A program made the position numbers and the translations under genes. Of a stretch of 64,000 nucleotides of DNA, positions 23,820-39,799 are shown piece after piece. Below the pieces are notes generated by a model. That model had not been told where the DNA came from. It searched no databases and worked only from the letters and a program-made list of their open reading frames with translations. This DNA comes from Phascolomyces articulosus. Its lineage: Eukaryota > Mucoromycota > Mucoromycetes > Mucorales > Lichtheimiaceae. The DNA is taken from contig JAIXMP010000043.1 of assembly GCA_025677815.1 (NCBI GenBank), positions 186,001 to 250,000 of the forward strand, read 5' to 3'. Positions within the stretch are counted from its first letter, which is position 1; each line of letters starts with the position of its first letter.

Positions 23820-25053
23820 TTATGGTTTAAGATTTTCAAGGATCTTGGATGCAATGGTTCGATAATGAGCTGCGAATGGACTATCCGGTTCTGATACAAC
23901 AATAGGTTTACCAGCATCTGAAAGTTGACAAATATCAGCATGAAGTGGTACTTCACCTAAGAATGGGATATCCATCTTTTTTGCCATTTCAATAGCTCCA
24001 TCATTTCCAAAGATATGTGTTTCATGATTACAATTGGGGCAGATAAACAATGACATGTTTTGTACCATACCAAGAATCTGTAAAGTAGATTATTATTATT
24101 ATTATTTTTTAAAAAAAAGAAAGTTCTCACATCTCATCCCTCACACTTCCCCCTTATTGATACTAATTCACTTACAGGTATATTGACTTTTCGAAACATA
24201 TTGGTTCCTTTGACTGCATCAATCAATGCAATATCTTGAGGAGTAGATATAATGACAGCACCTATATATATATAGAATATTAATAATGAGAGTCGGTGCG
24301 TTTGTTTGCAGTATTCCCAAAGGCAGTGGTCTTTTACCATCCAATTCAATTTGTTGAGTGATTGTAAGTTGTACATCACCCGTTCCAGGTGGCATATCAA
24401 TAACCAATAAATCCAAATGACCCCAATCCACTTGATGTAATAATTGTTGTAATGCTTTCATCACCATTAAACCTCTCCATACCACAGGAGCTTCTTTATC
24501 CACTAGAAAACCCATCGACATGCATTGGACGCCATAATTGGTCAATGGTATTAATCGATCTCCTTTTTCTGTTAAATCCGGTTCACCTTTTAAATTCATC
24601 AATGAAGGGATCGAAGGTCCAAATATATCTGCATCTAAAATACCCACACGTTTCTTTAAACCAGCAGCTGCAAGGGCAAGGTTGACTATTTTCCACCCAT
24701 TTTTCTATTTAGTCCCTTTTTTTTTCAAATAATAACATTGCAATCATGGACTTCATTACCTGCTGTTGTTGATTTTCCAACACCCCCTTTACCCGATGCG
24801 ACAGCAACTACATTTTTGACACCAGGAATGGGAACCTTCTTTGGTAATCCTCTTTGTACGCGTGGTATAGTAGGTGGTGGTCCTTTTTTATGATTGGGTA
24901 AACCCTTTTTTTAAAAAAAGAAAATTAGCATTTCATGGACATATGACCATTTTCTTTTCTTCTCATTTTGTTAATAAATAAAGAATAATATACCAATGGG
25001 TTTTCATGAGCAAGTGTTCGACAAGCAGAAAAGAATCGACGCTGTAACAGCAT
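23820..25053 (-). CDS. IND1: Mitochondrial P-loop Fe-S assembly ATPase Ind1/NUBPL
   Basis: Five exons give 298 aa: 24994-25053, 24760-24904, 24338-24685, 24176-24261 and 23820-24077. The N-terminus [19 protein letters not shown] is an Arg-rich presequence suited to mitochondrial import. The Mrp/Nbp35-type ATPase core has a deviant Walker A ([15 protein letters not shown]), followed by [44 protein letters not shown] and [18 protein letters not shown]. The CxxC pair ([17 protein letters not shown]) that holds a bridging 4Fe-4S cluster is intact. Ind1 delivers Fe-S clusters to respiratory complex I, so its presence implies a complex I-containing mitochondrion. The length is normal for the family. 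The gene lies tail to tail with the Ecm33-like gene, about 195 bp away. Confidence 0.93.
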
Positions 25054-25421
25054 TTTATTATTATTATTATTATAAAAATAAAGGTTTTTTTTTATAAACC
25101 ACGCGAAATCTCAAAAATGTGGTCAGGAAATCCCGGTCAGTGACATTGCGTTACACAAAGAAGAAATTAACAGGTTCATGCTGGTTTTTTTTTGCTAAAT
25201 CATTTTTTATTCCGCAGTGACAAGGGTAATGTAAAAAGATAAATGATACGTCATGTTAATAGTAATAATGATAGTGTGAATGATGATTGGTATATATGTA
25301 AATTATAATGAAAAAAATGAAATAGAACGAGTTATATATGTACAGAGATGAAGAAAATGGATAAATTGGAGGGTAAAAGGTATTGAAAGTTGGATATATA
25401 AAATATTGTTTTAATAGAGAT
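25054..25421. other. intergenic between two co-oriented minus-strand genes
   Basis: This 370-bp AT-rich spacer should contain the IND1 promoter and the 3' end of the next gene's transcript. No ORF or repeat of note. Confidence 0.5.
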
Positions 25422-26125
25422 TCACATGAAACCTGGTGTAAGTTTCTTTTTCTTTTTCTTTTTATCCTTTTCCTTATCCTTTTTCCTTTTATGTGATTTA
25501 TCATGGTGTAGCAATATAGATGATCCTTGTTCTTCATCTTTTTGCTGTTGTTGTAGTGGTTGTGAAGCAATCACAGTAGGTGGGAAACTGTTCTCCAATT
25601 CATCTTCATTCCAATCTAATTCTTGTGTTGATAATGGTTGCGTGGATTCCAATGTAGATTGTGTTGCTATTAAATCAGGTATTGTTTGATGAAATTTCCA
25701 ATGTTTGGATAACAATTTGGATGCATCCGTATTTCCTTTTTCATCTCGTATTTTGGTTAATTCTTTTGTTTTTCTTTCAAGAAATGCATCATAATCCAAA
25801 TCCTGTTCAGATGAATTTAAAAACATCACGCGTGCTAATTCATATATCCTATATTTATATATATTTATTGGGAATCCAATAGAAGAATATATATATATAT
25901 ATGCGTGTGAGTTAGTGGGTCATACTATCGTTTGAAACTAAGCGTGTCAAAAAAAAAAAAAAAAACTTACGGATTATCAGTTGGATCCAAAGGATTGTCC
26001 GTTAATGTCGTTGTTGCTGAAGTAATAGTTATATTGTCAGGACGATTATTGTTGGAATGAATATCATATGGATTGAATCCCTTGGATATTGACATTGTTG
26101 TCAGTTCTAGAATGGCTGGTGACAT
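25422..26125 (-). CDS. Hypothetical protein with Lys-rich tail
   Basis: Two exons (25971-26125, 25422-25848) give 193 aa. The second in-frame Met (residue 11) is an alternative start. The middle part (YELARVMFLNSSEQDLDYDAFLERKTKELTKI) looks helical. The C-terminal part is Gln-rich, then highly basic (HKRKKDKEKDKKKKKKKLTP). No named domain is recognised. Composition suggests a nuclear or nucleolar protein, which is inference. Its start lies 584 bp from the divergent Pumilio gene, sharing a promoter region that holds a GC palindrome. Confidence 0.6.
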
Positions 26126-26626
26126 TCTTTTTTTTTACTATTTTTTTTTTTTGAGTCCAAAACACATGAAGCAATTATAATGTATAATAATAATAATGAA
26201 TAGAAATCTTATGAATTTGTTTACCTTGAGTGATTCTGTAAAAGAGGCGCGCCTCATTGACCTTATTTTTTTTTTTTTTTTTGCGGTGTCAAAAAAAAAA
26301 AAGAAAAAAGGGTCGAGGAACTTTTTTTTTCTGGTAAATTGAACAATACAAAAAATAAAACCAAGTCACAGCCAATCTCTTCTATTCGTCTACAAGCTTT
26401 CGTTTTCCACCTATTCTTTTTTCTTTTTCTTTCATATATACGAAAAGAAGGTCACCACACTTCTTTTTTTTTGTGTATAAAACATAAAGAAAGAAAAAAA
26501 AGCGTCGTCTTGTGGACTTGCTTTTTTCTTTTTTCTTTCCTTTCGAGAATTGGAGATTAGGCACAAATTCCCTATCATTTTTTTTCTTTTTACTTGAAAT
26601 AGAATACTACACGTCTTTTTGCAGTC

Positions 26627-26662
<36 letters not shown>

Positions 26663-26709
26663 GAATAAACCCACGTAGTCATCCATCCCCTACATCTCCT
26701 CCCATATAG
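26126..26709. promoter_or_regulatory. divergent promoter region with GC palindrome
   Basis: 584 bp lie between start codons on opposite strands. It is rich in long T and A runs (for example a T run near 26629-26657) and contains the 12-bp perfect palindrome GAGGCGCGCCTC at 26244-26255. That motif resembles the GCGC core of E2F/MBF-type sites. Control of either gene by it is inferred only. Confidence 0.45.
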
Positions 26710-29237
26710 ATGTTACCACGCCAGTCACCTAACGCGCAGAAATCTGATTTGCATCAACCTAAAGCCAAAAACCAACCCCAGGGTCAGGTAATTTTATTTG
26801 TTTTTTATAACATTCTATACCTTTTTTTTTTGGAAGAGAGGGGGGGAGGGAGTGTTTCTATGTGAGAAGAAGGAATATACGACATTTGGAAAAGGAAATG
26901 CTTTGGGTGGTTTTTTATTCATTACAAAACAATAACAATGACATGTTTCAATGATAAAAAAAAATATTTTTGTTTTTTGCTCTTGTTGTTGTAAATGGAT
27001 TGTTGAGAGATAATCTTCATTTGTGAATTTATGGTTTTAGTTGCTTGTCTCCTTGGGAACCGAGACAGGTTTCAACAACTATTTTTCTGTTTGTACTGGT
27101 GTAACAATGAAATAGAGAAGAACTCATTTTATGTATAATTTAAATATTTATTAGTTGGCCGCATTGTTACATGGCAAATTGGATTATGAATATGATATGA
27201 TGGGATCACCTAGTAGTGGCACTGGAAGCGGTATTGGAAATGGTGGTAATGGTAGTGGTGGTAATATTCGTACGGGATTATTTCCAGAAGATCAATATTA
27301 TAATCGATCCAGCAGTGCACCACCTACTCAAGTATTGGCTCAGCGCGCCAATAATACTTCAAACACTTCCATAGACGCTTTTGCTAATTCGGCAGATCCA
27401 CGGCACGATCCGGAATATTTGAAATATTATCATGAACATTCAAGGTTGGATCCACGTTTACCTCCTCCTAATTATGAACCTGGTCAATCATGGCAACTTT
27501 GGAAGGATACCGGTAATGTTAAATTATTTTTTTTTTGTGTATATATGTGTATAAAAAAATATGTATCTCATTTTATCAAATTCTTAATATTTAGAAATAG
27601 CCGCTTCTCATCAACAAGAAAACTTACGATATAATCATCATAATGGAAATAAATTTCGAGCAGCGGATACCAATGATATCAATAATGCAGCAGCAGCAGC
27701 ATCTTCATCTACTCCAGGAGGCACTAATCGTCGTGGTAGAAACTTGGTCGATTTGATTCAAGAGGTAGAATTCTAAGTCTCTCTTTGTCTGTTTAATATG
27801 TTATAGAAAAAAATAATACCTCCTGCATATTTTATTTATTGATCCTTATATAAATATACATATACCATCCTATTTTTATCCACTTCATTGTGATTCTAAT
27901 CATATAAAAAATATACTCCACATTTTATTTTTTCAGGATTTCCCGCGTACACCTTCCCCCTTATATGCACTTCAACAACAACAACAGCAGCAGCAGCAGC
28001 AGCAGCTACAACAGCAACAACAAGCACGACTACGAAACGCCGCAGCAGGATCGACAACCCCCCTTGATACAGATGAAAGTACCAATGATATGGAAAACAT
28101 GTTATATTCTAATGGCATGACACCTACCAGTGGTACATCAGGATATGAAGGTTTATTATTTCCAGGTCAACAAAATCGTGACCCTTCTTATACTTCTTTG
28201 AATTCATTGCAACGATCAGCAACAACATCTGTCATGGACGATCATCATTTGAACGACCATATACCATCTACACTTCAAATGTCCATGGAAGAAGGTGGAC
28301 AGTATCCTTCGACTACCCGTGGTGGTGGAGTTGTCCCTAGTGGGGCACGTGTTCATGCATTAAGGGCTATTTCTCCCCCATTACAAAGTAAATTTGCTAC
28401 ACCACCACCTGCACGTTCTAACTCTACACCTCCTGGTCGTCATCTTGGCAAATATGATGAATTGGATTATGCTAATATGAGTTCAGAGGAAGATTTGATG
28501 GCAAGACAATTTGCTGCATTTGGTTTGAGAGATAAGGTAAAAAAAATTGTATTTTTAGTATGATGAATATGTTGAATGAGGACATATGACGTCTTTTACT
28601 GATGGTGTCATTTTTCTTTCTTTTTTTTTTTTTTACTTACTAAAACTTTTTTTTAAAAAAATGTAAATAGGCTGATGATGCAAATGTTATGGAACAAGCA
28701 CGATTTTTACAACAACAAGCGGCTCGATTACAACAACAACAAGGAGGTTATTATGATGATGCCATGTATAATGATCCTACTCAATTATATCAACAACTCC
28801 AACAATTCCAACAACTTTCAAGACCTTCGTCAGCGCATGATCATGCGAGTGAATCATCGGATACCAGGGATAGTTTAAGTGGTAATGGAAGTGGTGTTTT
28901 TGATCCCAATGCTTATGGACGTTGGCCACAGAATAGTAATAGTGCTACTACCAGTCGACATCCACCTCCTTTACAACAACAACGATTTGGTAATGGTATT
29001 GGTATGGATTTGAATTTGAATGATCCTATGTTTGCTGATATGACGGATAAGAAATTACGTCAACTTCAAATGCAACAACAACAAATTCTTATTCAACAAC
29101 AACAGCAACAACTTTTAGCTGCTCGTCAACAGTTATTGTTACAACAGCAAATGCAAAATTTTGGTGGTGCTCATCCTAATGTAGGCCGTTCAAGAGCAGC
29201 CACTGCAGCCGCCGCTGCAGCTGCTGCTGCCCTTGCC

Positions 29238-29285
<48 letters not shown>

Positions 29286-30606
29286 TCTTCACAAGATGCA
29301 TTAAGAGCTCAACCTACTCCTCAAGATATGACATTAAGTATCCGTAGTCCATTGCTTGAAGAATTTAGAAATTCCAAGAGTAAAAAATATGAATTGAAGG
29401 TAAATAGAATTGGCTGTTGGGAAAAGAAAAAAATGAGAACATGGTCCACTCACTATGGATATATCTTTATTAGGATATTGCAGGACATATTGTTGAATTT
29501 AGTGGAGATCAACATGGATCAAGATTTATTCAACAAAAATTGGAAACGGCCAATAGTGAAGAAAAACAAATGGTATTTGAGGAAGTCTTGCCCAATGCTT
29601 TACAATTGATGACCGATGTTTTTGGAAATTACGTGTTACAAAAATTCTTTGAGCATGGTAATCAAGCTCAAAAAACAATTTTGGCAAAGCAAATGGAAGG
29701 TCATGTGGTTTCTCTTTCATTGCAAATGTATGGTTGTCGTGTTGTACAAAAGGTAAAAAATAAATATCTAAAAAAAATGGGTCGATTGAGTAATGTGAGA
29801 AAAATGTCTAAAGAAAATATGAATACCCTTTTTATTTTTTAGGCTTTGGAACATGTCTTGACAGAACAACAAGCAAGACTTGTGAGCGAATTGAATGGTT
29901 GTGTATTAAAATGCATTAAGGATCAAAATGGAAATCATGTTATTCAAAAGGTAAATATCAATGGTAGGAAGAGAAGAATAAATGTTTTCAATTCAATCCT
30001 AATAAAAAACAATTATATATCCTTATAGGCAATAGAACGTGTCCCTGCCAAACATATTCAATTCATTATTGATGGATTCCATGGACAGGTATATAACTTG
30101 GCTACCCATCCTTATGGATGCCGCGTTATTCAACGAATGTTTGAACATTGTACAGAAAATCAAACAGTAAGTGTGCGCCAAGTTTCTTTCTATTTTTTAA
30201 TATATATAAGCAAGTTGATCCATTTACTAACCTATTCATTTATATAAATTAGGGCCCTCTTCTTGATGAACTTGATAGATGCACGAGTCAACTTGTTCAA
30301 GATCAATACGGAAATTATGTAAGTGGCATGAGTTCTTCATTGACGACGGGATGTTTTTTTATATATTTATTGAATGAATATATATATATAGGTGATTCAA
30401 CACATACTTGAACGTGGCAAGCCTGAAGATAAAGCATCGATTATTAACAAGATTCGTGGTCAAGTGTTACAACTTAGTAAACATAAATTTGCAAGCAATG
30501 TAGTGGAGAAATGTGTAGATTATGGTTCCAAGGAAGAGCGGCAAGCTCTCATTGAAGAAGTCTTGCAGAATCGTCCTGATGGGTAAAATAACATAGATTC
30601 ATGGAT

Positions 30607-30650
<44 letters not shown>

Positions 30651-31193
30651 ATTTGATTTCAATTTACTCATCAGAATCATCATCTATTTATTAATTAGAT
30701 CATGTCCTCTTGTCACAATGATGAAGGATCAATATGCCAACTATGTTGTACAAAAAATGCTTGATGTTGTAGATGATGGGCAACGTGGTTTACTTGTTAG
30801 CAAGATTAAGCCTCATATGCAATCGTTGAAACGATATACATATGGACGTCATCTTCTCTTGAGTAAGTGGATTTAAACTTGACTTGGTGTTTTTTTTTAT
30901 GAGATATATAAACTAATATTATTCTCGTATCAACAGAGGTTGAAAAGATTTTGCCACTTGTTGAAGACGTGAGTGGTGATGAAACGAATAATAATATTAA
31001 TAATGCTACCCCGTCAACGACAAGTCCTGTGATCGATAATGAAGATACTACTACAAAGACAGATACTGATATCGCTATAACTACAACTACACCTGATGAT
31101 TCAACAACTACGACAACTATCATCGAACAAGTGACGAATGATACCATTGTCGAAGAAAAAGATCATCCACATGAACATAATGCAGCTGATTAA
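26710..31193 (+). CDS. Pumilio-family (PUF) RNA-binding protein
   Basis: Twelve exons give 1045 aa: 26710-26787, 27155-27512, 27595-27764, 27937-28536, 28671-29399, 29474-29752, 29843-29950, 30029-30166, 30253-30318, 30392-30582, 30699-30862 and 30937-31193. The N-terminal 600 residues are low-complexity, with several poly-Gln and poly-Ala runs. From about 620 a Pumilio homology domain follows: [19 protein letters not shown], then repeats with [84 protein letters not shown] and [11 protein letters not shown], eight PUF repeats in all. A Thr/Asp-rich tail ends the protein. PUF proteins bind UGUA-type 3' UTR motifs and repress or localise mRNAs in the cytoplasm. Most introns fall between or within repeats. 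Exon 1 is inferred from a good ATG and clean splice, so the N-terminus is less certain. Confidence 0.92.
30608..30646 (+). repeat. (GA)n microsatellite in a Pumilio intron
   Basis: An uninterrupted GA dinucleotide run of about 39 bp lies inside the intron between exons 10 and 11 of the Pumilio gene. Confidence 0.9.
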
Positions 31194-32242
31194 AAAAGGG
31201 TTTTCATCGGCCTCTTGTTGATCATTTTTGTATATAGATATCAACCTTTTTATACTATTCAACAAAACATAACAAACAACAATGAAAAAGGATGTACATA
31301 CAAAATTGGCCTTTTTTTATATATTATAAAAAATCTTATATGCACACACTTTTTTACAACACAAATTCTATTTTCTTTCTCTAACACATCAATATTTAAA
31401 TAAATGTGGACAAGTACATTATAATTCCCCTTTTCTTCTCTACCCTTTTTCTCTTTTCCCCTTTCTATTTCCCCCACTCCCTTCACAATGATAAATCTTT
31501 TCTTGTTTCTTTTTTATATTATTATCATATACGTACATACGATGAATAACAGATAATCGATAAAAAAAAGAAGTATGAAAAGATGATGTTTATATTTTAA
31601 AGATGTCGATAAAATAAAAAAACACACACACGCCACTTATATATACTATCTATATATAAATCTAATAAGTTGATTTTTCTTCATACCCATTTAATTCCCA
31701 CACTATTGAAAAAAAGTTGGTCAAAGCGCGTTCCCATAGAAATTCTCTCTCCCTCAGCATGATATAAGTAGATCAGACTGAAAGTTTATTTTGGTATTTA
31801 AGTTGACGTAACAAAAACGGAGCACGGGCTTTTTATACATAAAGATACATAATGATGTTACCATTATACGACACTTGATAGCCAATTAATTATTATTATA
31901 CTCAAACGTGTTCATTAATGAAAGTAAATGAAATGATGAGGTATCTATTTTCATTTCTATGTAATCATCTCTTGTTATTTTCCATGGTAAAAATTAGCAA
32001 CTAACTCCCACATAAGGCAAAATATCCTTTTGGCAGCTGACCCGTGGAATTTGTTGTATGAAAAAGGTTGCGTGGGGATGGAGTTTCAAATCACCTATCA
32101 CATACACACACAGAGAGAGATATATATAATCAAATCTCAAGATATAAAATCATATGGGCACTATCTTTTTTATTTTTCACGCTCTTTTTCTAACTCTTTC
32201 TCTCTCAAACTCTTTTCAATTATAATAATAATAAAGCCATAT
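31194..32242. other. intergenic between Pumilio and SNF1 genes
   Basis: 1.05 kb of AT-rich DNA that should hold the Pumilio 3' UTR and the SNF1 promoter. A pyrimidine-rich tract (CTCTTTTTCTAACTCTTTCT) precedes the SNF1 start. No other feature is recognised. Confidence 0.5.
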
Positions 32243-35576
<3,334 letters not shown>

Positions 35577-36640
35577 TATAAATATCTATATCTATCATTA
35601 TCATTTAGAAGCGCACACACACATTTCATTTTTTATACATAATCATGTTATTAATATATATATTATTGATCGAGCAAAATAAATTAGCTTCTGTAAATAT
35701 ACGTAAACGAAAAACTTATGATTGAGGGGAAATCGGAAGAAGTACCGTATACCGATGTTTTTTTTTCATTTCTTTAACCTTCATGCTTCAACGTTATCTT
35801 GATCCCATCAATAACTACGTACATCAGTATTAAATCACTAAAACAGGTACAGTCGAACCACCGCGATTTGCAACCGAAGTAATTCCGAGAATTTGTTCCG
35901 TTAACTGAAGAAGTCGCTGTTAGGTTAAATAAACATTTTATGTACTTTAATGACTGTAAAAGTATGGTAAAACGATGATTTCCATTGTCATTATATCAAC
36001 GATGTGTAGCATATAAGTATGTAGAAGGTTGGTGAAACAATATGCTATTCTCTGTTTTTTTTTTTTCAATAAATAAACAGCTGAACAAGAAGATGTAATT
36101 TTTGATGAATATATTAGTGGAAGAGTGAAGGTCTGAAAGGTTCAATTGTATTTTTTTTTAAAAAAAAAAAAAAAAGTATCCACGCTCTCCCGTTCCCAAT
36201 ATGTCAAACTTTTTTCTCGCTTCATTAATTACTCTTTTGATTGAATAACAAATGAATATAGGCAATAATAAGATTATCGTTGTAATGAATCAATAATTAC
36301 CATACCCAGACAAGATGCAAACAGGTTAATATATATATTTGTTACAAAAATTGAATATAAAGTTACCTCAATAAGAAGCAAACGATATAAATCCTGTTGC
36401 AAATTGCAAATTTGCAAAAATAGTAAGTTTTTAACGAGATTTCTTCAAGATGCTTTGCAAAAGGCCGGGAATTGCATAACGCGGGGGGTCGACTGAAAAT
36501 TATTTATTACCATAATGTTCCCCACCATCGATAGGATAGTTATCCTCTGTTCTCTCACCTTTATTTCTATAACTTACTAATTCCTCTTTGTATAATATCT
36601 GTTTTCTTGATTTGTAACCCCCCTTTTTTTTCGGTCGATA
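35577..36640. other. SNF1 3' flank with a possible transposon end
   Basis: Gene-free AT-rich DNA. Near 35848 the sequence TACAGTCGAACCACCGCG followed by ATTTGCAACCGAAG resembles a pogo/Tigger-type terminal inverted repeat preceded by TA. No partner end was seen close by. Confidence 0.35.
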
Positions 36641-36654
36641 TACCCACACCTTTT

Positions 36655-36772
36655 TCCTGTTGCCCTGCAAGTTTTTCAGAACTGAGCCTTGTGAACTGAC
36701 GAGAACAAGAAGCTGCAATCAGCGTGTGCTCGATTAACTTCGTTCTTAATAAACTTTATAATTTCAACGTAA
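36655..36772 (+). repeat. dispersed repeat, LTR-like fragment (copy 1)
   Basis: The segment from GCCCTGCAAGTTTTTCAGAA through GTGAACTGACGAGAACAAGA to AATAAACTTTATAATTTCAA has a same-orientation match at about 54645-54760. The AATAAAC signal near its end fits an LTR R/U5 region, but no matching second LTR or internal coding region was found, so the class is uncertain. Confidence 0.55.
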
Positions 36773-37939
36773 ATTGCTTATGTATGTATACCTAAAGGCC
36801 TTTTTGAAGACGCATTTTTATCCTTCAAAATATAAATTTTATTTTCTTGTAAGACAATGCTTTTAATATTCAGAGTAAAGTTTTAGAAGTAATATACTGC
36901 ACCAATAGACTCAATATTAAGTACCATGTAAAGGTTGGATCAAGATACAGAAAATGGATTATGGTTAGAATCTCACGACCCTCATCTTTACTAGTATTAT
37001 TGCTACCTTTGCCAATAGTTCTACTGAAAAAGGTCGTCGTGTATTTGCCGCTTCTGTGTTTATTTGATCACTGCCAATGTGAGTCTTGCCCTTCTTTTGA
37101 TTGCTCGTTTAGATTTCCGTGGCACACATGATATATTTCGTACTTTTCCATCTTTCCTTTGCAAATCTAGTTTAGCAATTGTTTCACAACCACTGCCACT
37201 GGTCTTGTTCTTGAACCTGTCAACCCACTTTAAATGCCTGTTCATCATCGTCGTCGTGAGCATGGTTTGTTCCAATCATCGAACTTGCGTGATATATTTT
37301 ACTATGGTTTTGTCGTTGATACTATTAGTTTCTGCTACTGTGCTGTCAGCATAGATACTTACGGTGGTGGTGACTTTGGTCATGATTGTGTTCTTTTCTC
37401 TTCTGCATTCTTCTTTCTCTTATTGCATAGCTTCACTTATGTTCCTGTATTGACTAAAGTTGTATTTAAACATGCTATCACTGGGAATGGGGAATGATGG
37501 CCGTTTCTTGTTGTCCATCGTAGTATCTTTGCAAGTACTTCAAACGCAAGTGCGTTCCTTATTAAAAATAAGTAACTTTTTTTATAGATATTATTACTAC
37601 TCTTATATTATTATATATAGAGCTGGCTCATACTCACACTTAAAAAAAACATCCTCATACCTTTCAACTGTATATATATATATATTTTCTAAAGTTGACA
37701 TGGTCTGTGTCTCCAGAAGTGTTCCGAAAAAAAGTGTATCAAGAAAGAAAAAGTTGATTAGGATTTAAAGATTATTCTTTCAATGAATTTCAATGAATAA
37801 ACGATTGCGTGCTTTTTTTTAATTAAAGATTTTTACATGAAGAAACTAAAACTAATACATAATATCAACCACTTAAAAAGTACAAAGTTTATTGTTATTA
37901 TAAACATGACTATGTTCCAACTTGAGCAAAGGACAGTGT

Positions 37940-38010
37940 TTGTAACCAAAGGACTTGTAACCAAAGGAACCAAGAGACTTCCAACCAAAGGACTTGTAAC
38001 CAAAGGACAA
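37940..38010 (+). repeat. short minisatellite, AACCAAAGGA units
   Basis: The unit TTGTAACCAAAGGAC is repeated about four times with imperfect copies: TGTAACCAAAGGACT, TGTAACCAAAGGAAC, CCAACCAAAGGACTT and TGTAACCAAAGGACA. Confidence 0.75.
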
Positions 38011-38933
38011 TGCTTACTTGCAAGGATCGTTGCTAGTGACGAAAAATTTCGCCAATAGATGTTGAAATCTAAACAACCTTAGGTTATAAGGCAAGTTTAC
38101 GAGAGGATCTCTGCAATTGGACCCCGATACATCTATTTCTCTCAGAAACAGTGTGACCAATAATGCTCATACACTTGTCATCGGGTCGATGCCTTGTGCA
38201 TAAACATTCTTGGTCTCCTGTTTCCGAGAGAATGCGATGTACCCGAGTCCGCTCACATTCACGCCTGAAAACTGCAAAGAGAAAAAAAAAAGGAAGAGAA
38301 AAAAGAGAAAGCGAAAAAAAGGTCGACTATTTATTATTTTAGAAAGTCCGATTTTTTTTTTGTCTCGCCCTCCATTTTGTTGCGCAGTAACCTATAGTAG
38401 TATCAAGTCCTTTTTTTAAAAGTAAATGAAGCTCAGTGTCAAAAAAGAAAAAAAAAATACTCCTTGTTGTTTTGGAAGAGCATAAACCTAAAATTTGTAC
38501 TTGGCTAGCTGTACCTGGTTCACTCTATGACCAAACCTATAACTGCTTCACCTGGTCACAAAAAAACAGAATCAGCACCTAAAGTGCAGCATATTATTGC
38601 TAATGCATCAATAATATTCAAGATGAAATCCTGCGTCCTGAAGTTTAACATTTTCTAGACACAGTTACAGTTTATACTATTATCAAAGGTGTATAATTAT
38701 TGAATAAGAAATTGACGTACTTCTTTTGTAACAGATGTTTACCATCTCCTACTTCACTATCAAGTACCACTTCCCTCCGATATGCGTAACACATGCCATA
38801 ATAAGATTCTACTTCAAGTCCCAATAATGTGAGTTGTTTTCCTTGTTTTCATCATGGCTTCTGGTCTTTATATAAAATTTTACTAAGTAATTTTTTATAC
38901 TTACCTGTTCATTCTCTAGCACGTTATAGGGGA

Positions 38934-38950
38934 CGACGATGATCATGATA

Positions 38951-38981
<31 letters not shown>

Positions 38982-38982
38982 C
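38934..38982 (+). repeat. (GAT)n microsatellite
   Basis: An almost pure GAT/ATG trinucleotide run in non-coding DNA. Confidence 0.85.
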
Positions 38983-39799
38983 AACGTACGACACTTTCGA
39001 TCTTTTTATATTGATTTTACTACCACTGAAAACCGTCATCCAATTTGTAAAACATCAACACATTCTTGACATTTGTCACATGAGCCACAAATATTGTGTA
39101 GTAGTACTTTGACGAGTGGATCATAGAAGATTCTAATAACAATAATATAGTATCCATTTCTTCTTTACAATACCGAGATTTCATTTCAATGAATGCTGAA
39201 CTTTAAAAAAAAGCCCTCAAAAGCTCTCAGGTTAGAAGCTGCTTTAAGATAAAAGATACACTGTTTATTGATGTTCTCCTTCTATTGACCTTCTATTTTA
39301 CAAACCCTCAGTGATATTTGCGGATTTGCAACATTGTATGTAATTAAATCCGTAACAGAATACTTTGTTTGGGATTCTCACTGCACAATCATGACCCTCC
39401 TTATAAATAATACCAGGATAAAACCATCCCTTTCTCCTGCTTCCATGCTTGCATACACCGAAGCCGTCATGGTAAGTCAATCTTCACTTGGGATCGCCGT
39501 AAAATAGAGAAATAAGTAATTTCTTTGATATGCGATTGGTGTAGTTTAGCAACACTAGTATATAACAACAATTAAGCGATTGATTACACATGATGAAGTT
39601 GTGCTCAAAGTTAGTTTCCTCCAAAGCTATCGAAGTAAAGTGAAGTTGGATATTCACACGACTAGCACTTTAATTCAGCTTTAAGTAGTGAATGCAATAA
39701 AATCGTGAATATTACCCGCCAGTTGATATATATACTAGTCAATGGATTGTTATAGAACTGTTAAATAAAGCTCGCCTTTATAATATATAAATTAATACG

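Larger units (their letters stand above)
36773..39780. other. gene-poor, relic-rich stretch
   Basis: About 3 kb without an intact gene. Short frames at 37060-37500 on both strands look more coding-like than random but match nothing I recognise. The stretch also holds a 15-bp minisatellite (37940-38010), a Lys-codon-rich patch near 38281-38322 and a (GAT)n run (38934-38982). Confidence 0.45.

Noticed and set aside
25426..25689. Plus-strand ORF with a Cys-rich stretch (SSFCCCCSGCE)
   Set aside because: It is the antisense shadow of the Lys/Gln-rich tail of the minus-strand gene.
30655..30690. CTGATGA...GAAA on the minus strand in a Pumilio intron
   Set aside because: Only seven nucleotides separate the two boxes and they form no stem, so it is chance.
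37064..37497. Overlapping hydrophobic plus-strand ORFs as a membrane protein
   Set aside because: Neither frame has a coherent start, splice sites or family resemblance. The minus strand is equally open, so it was left as possible relic DNA.
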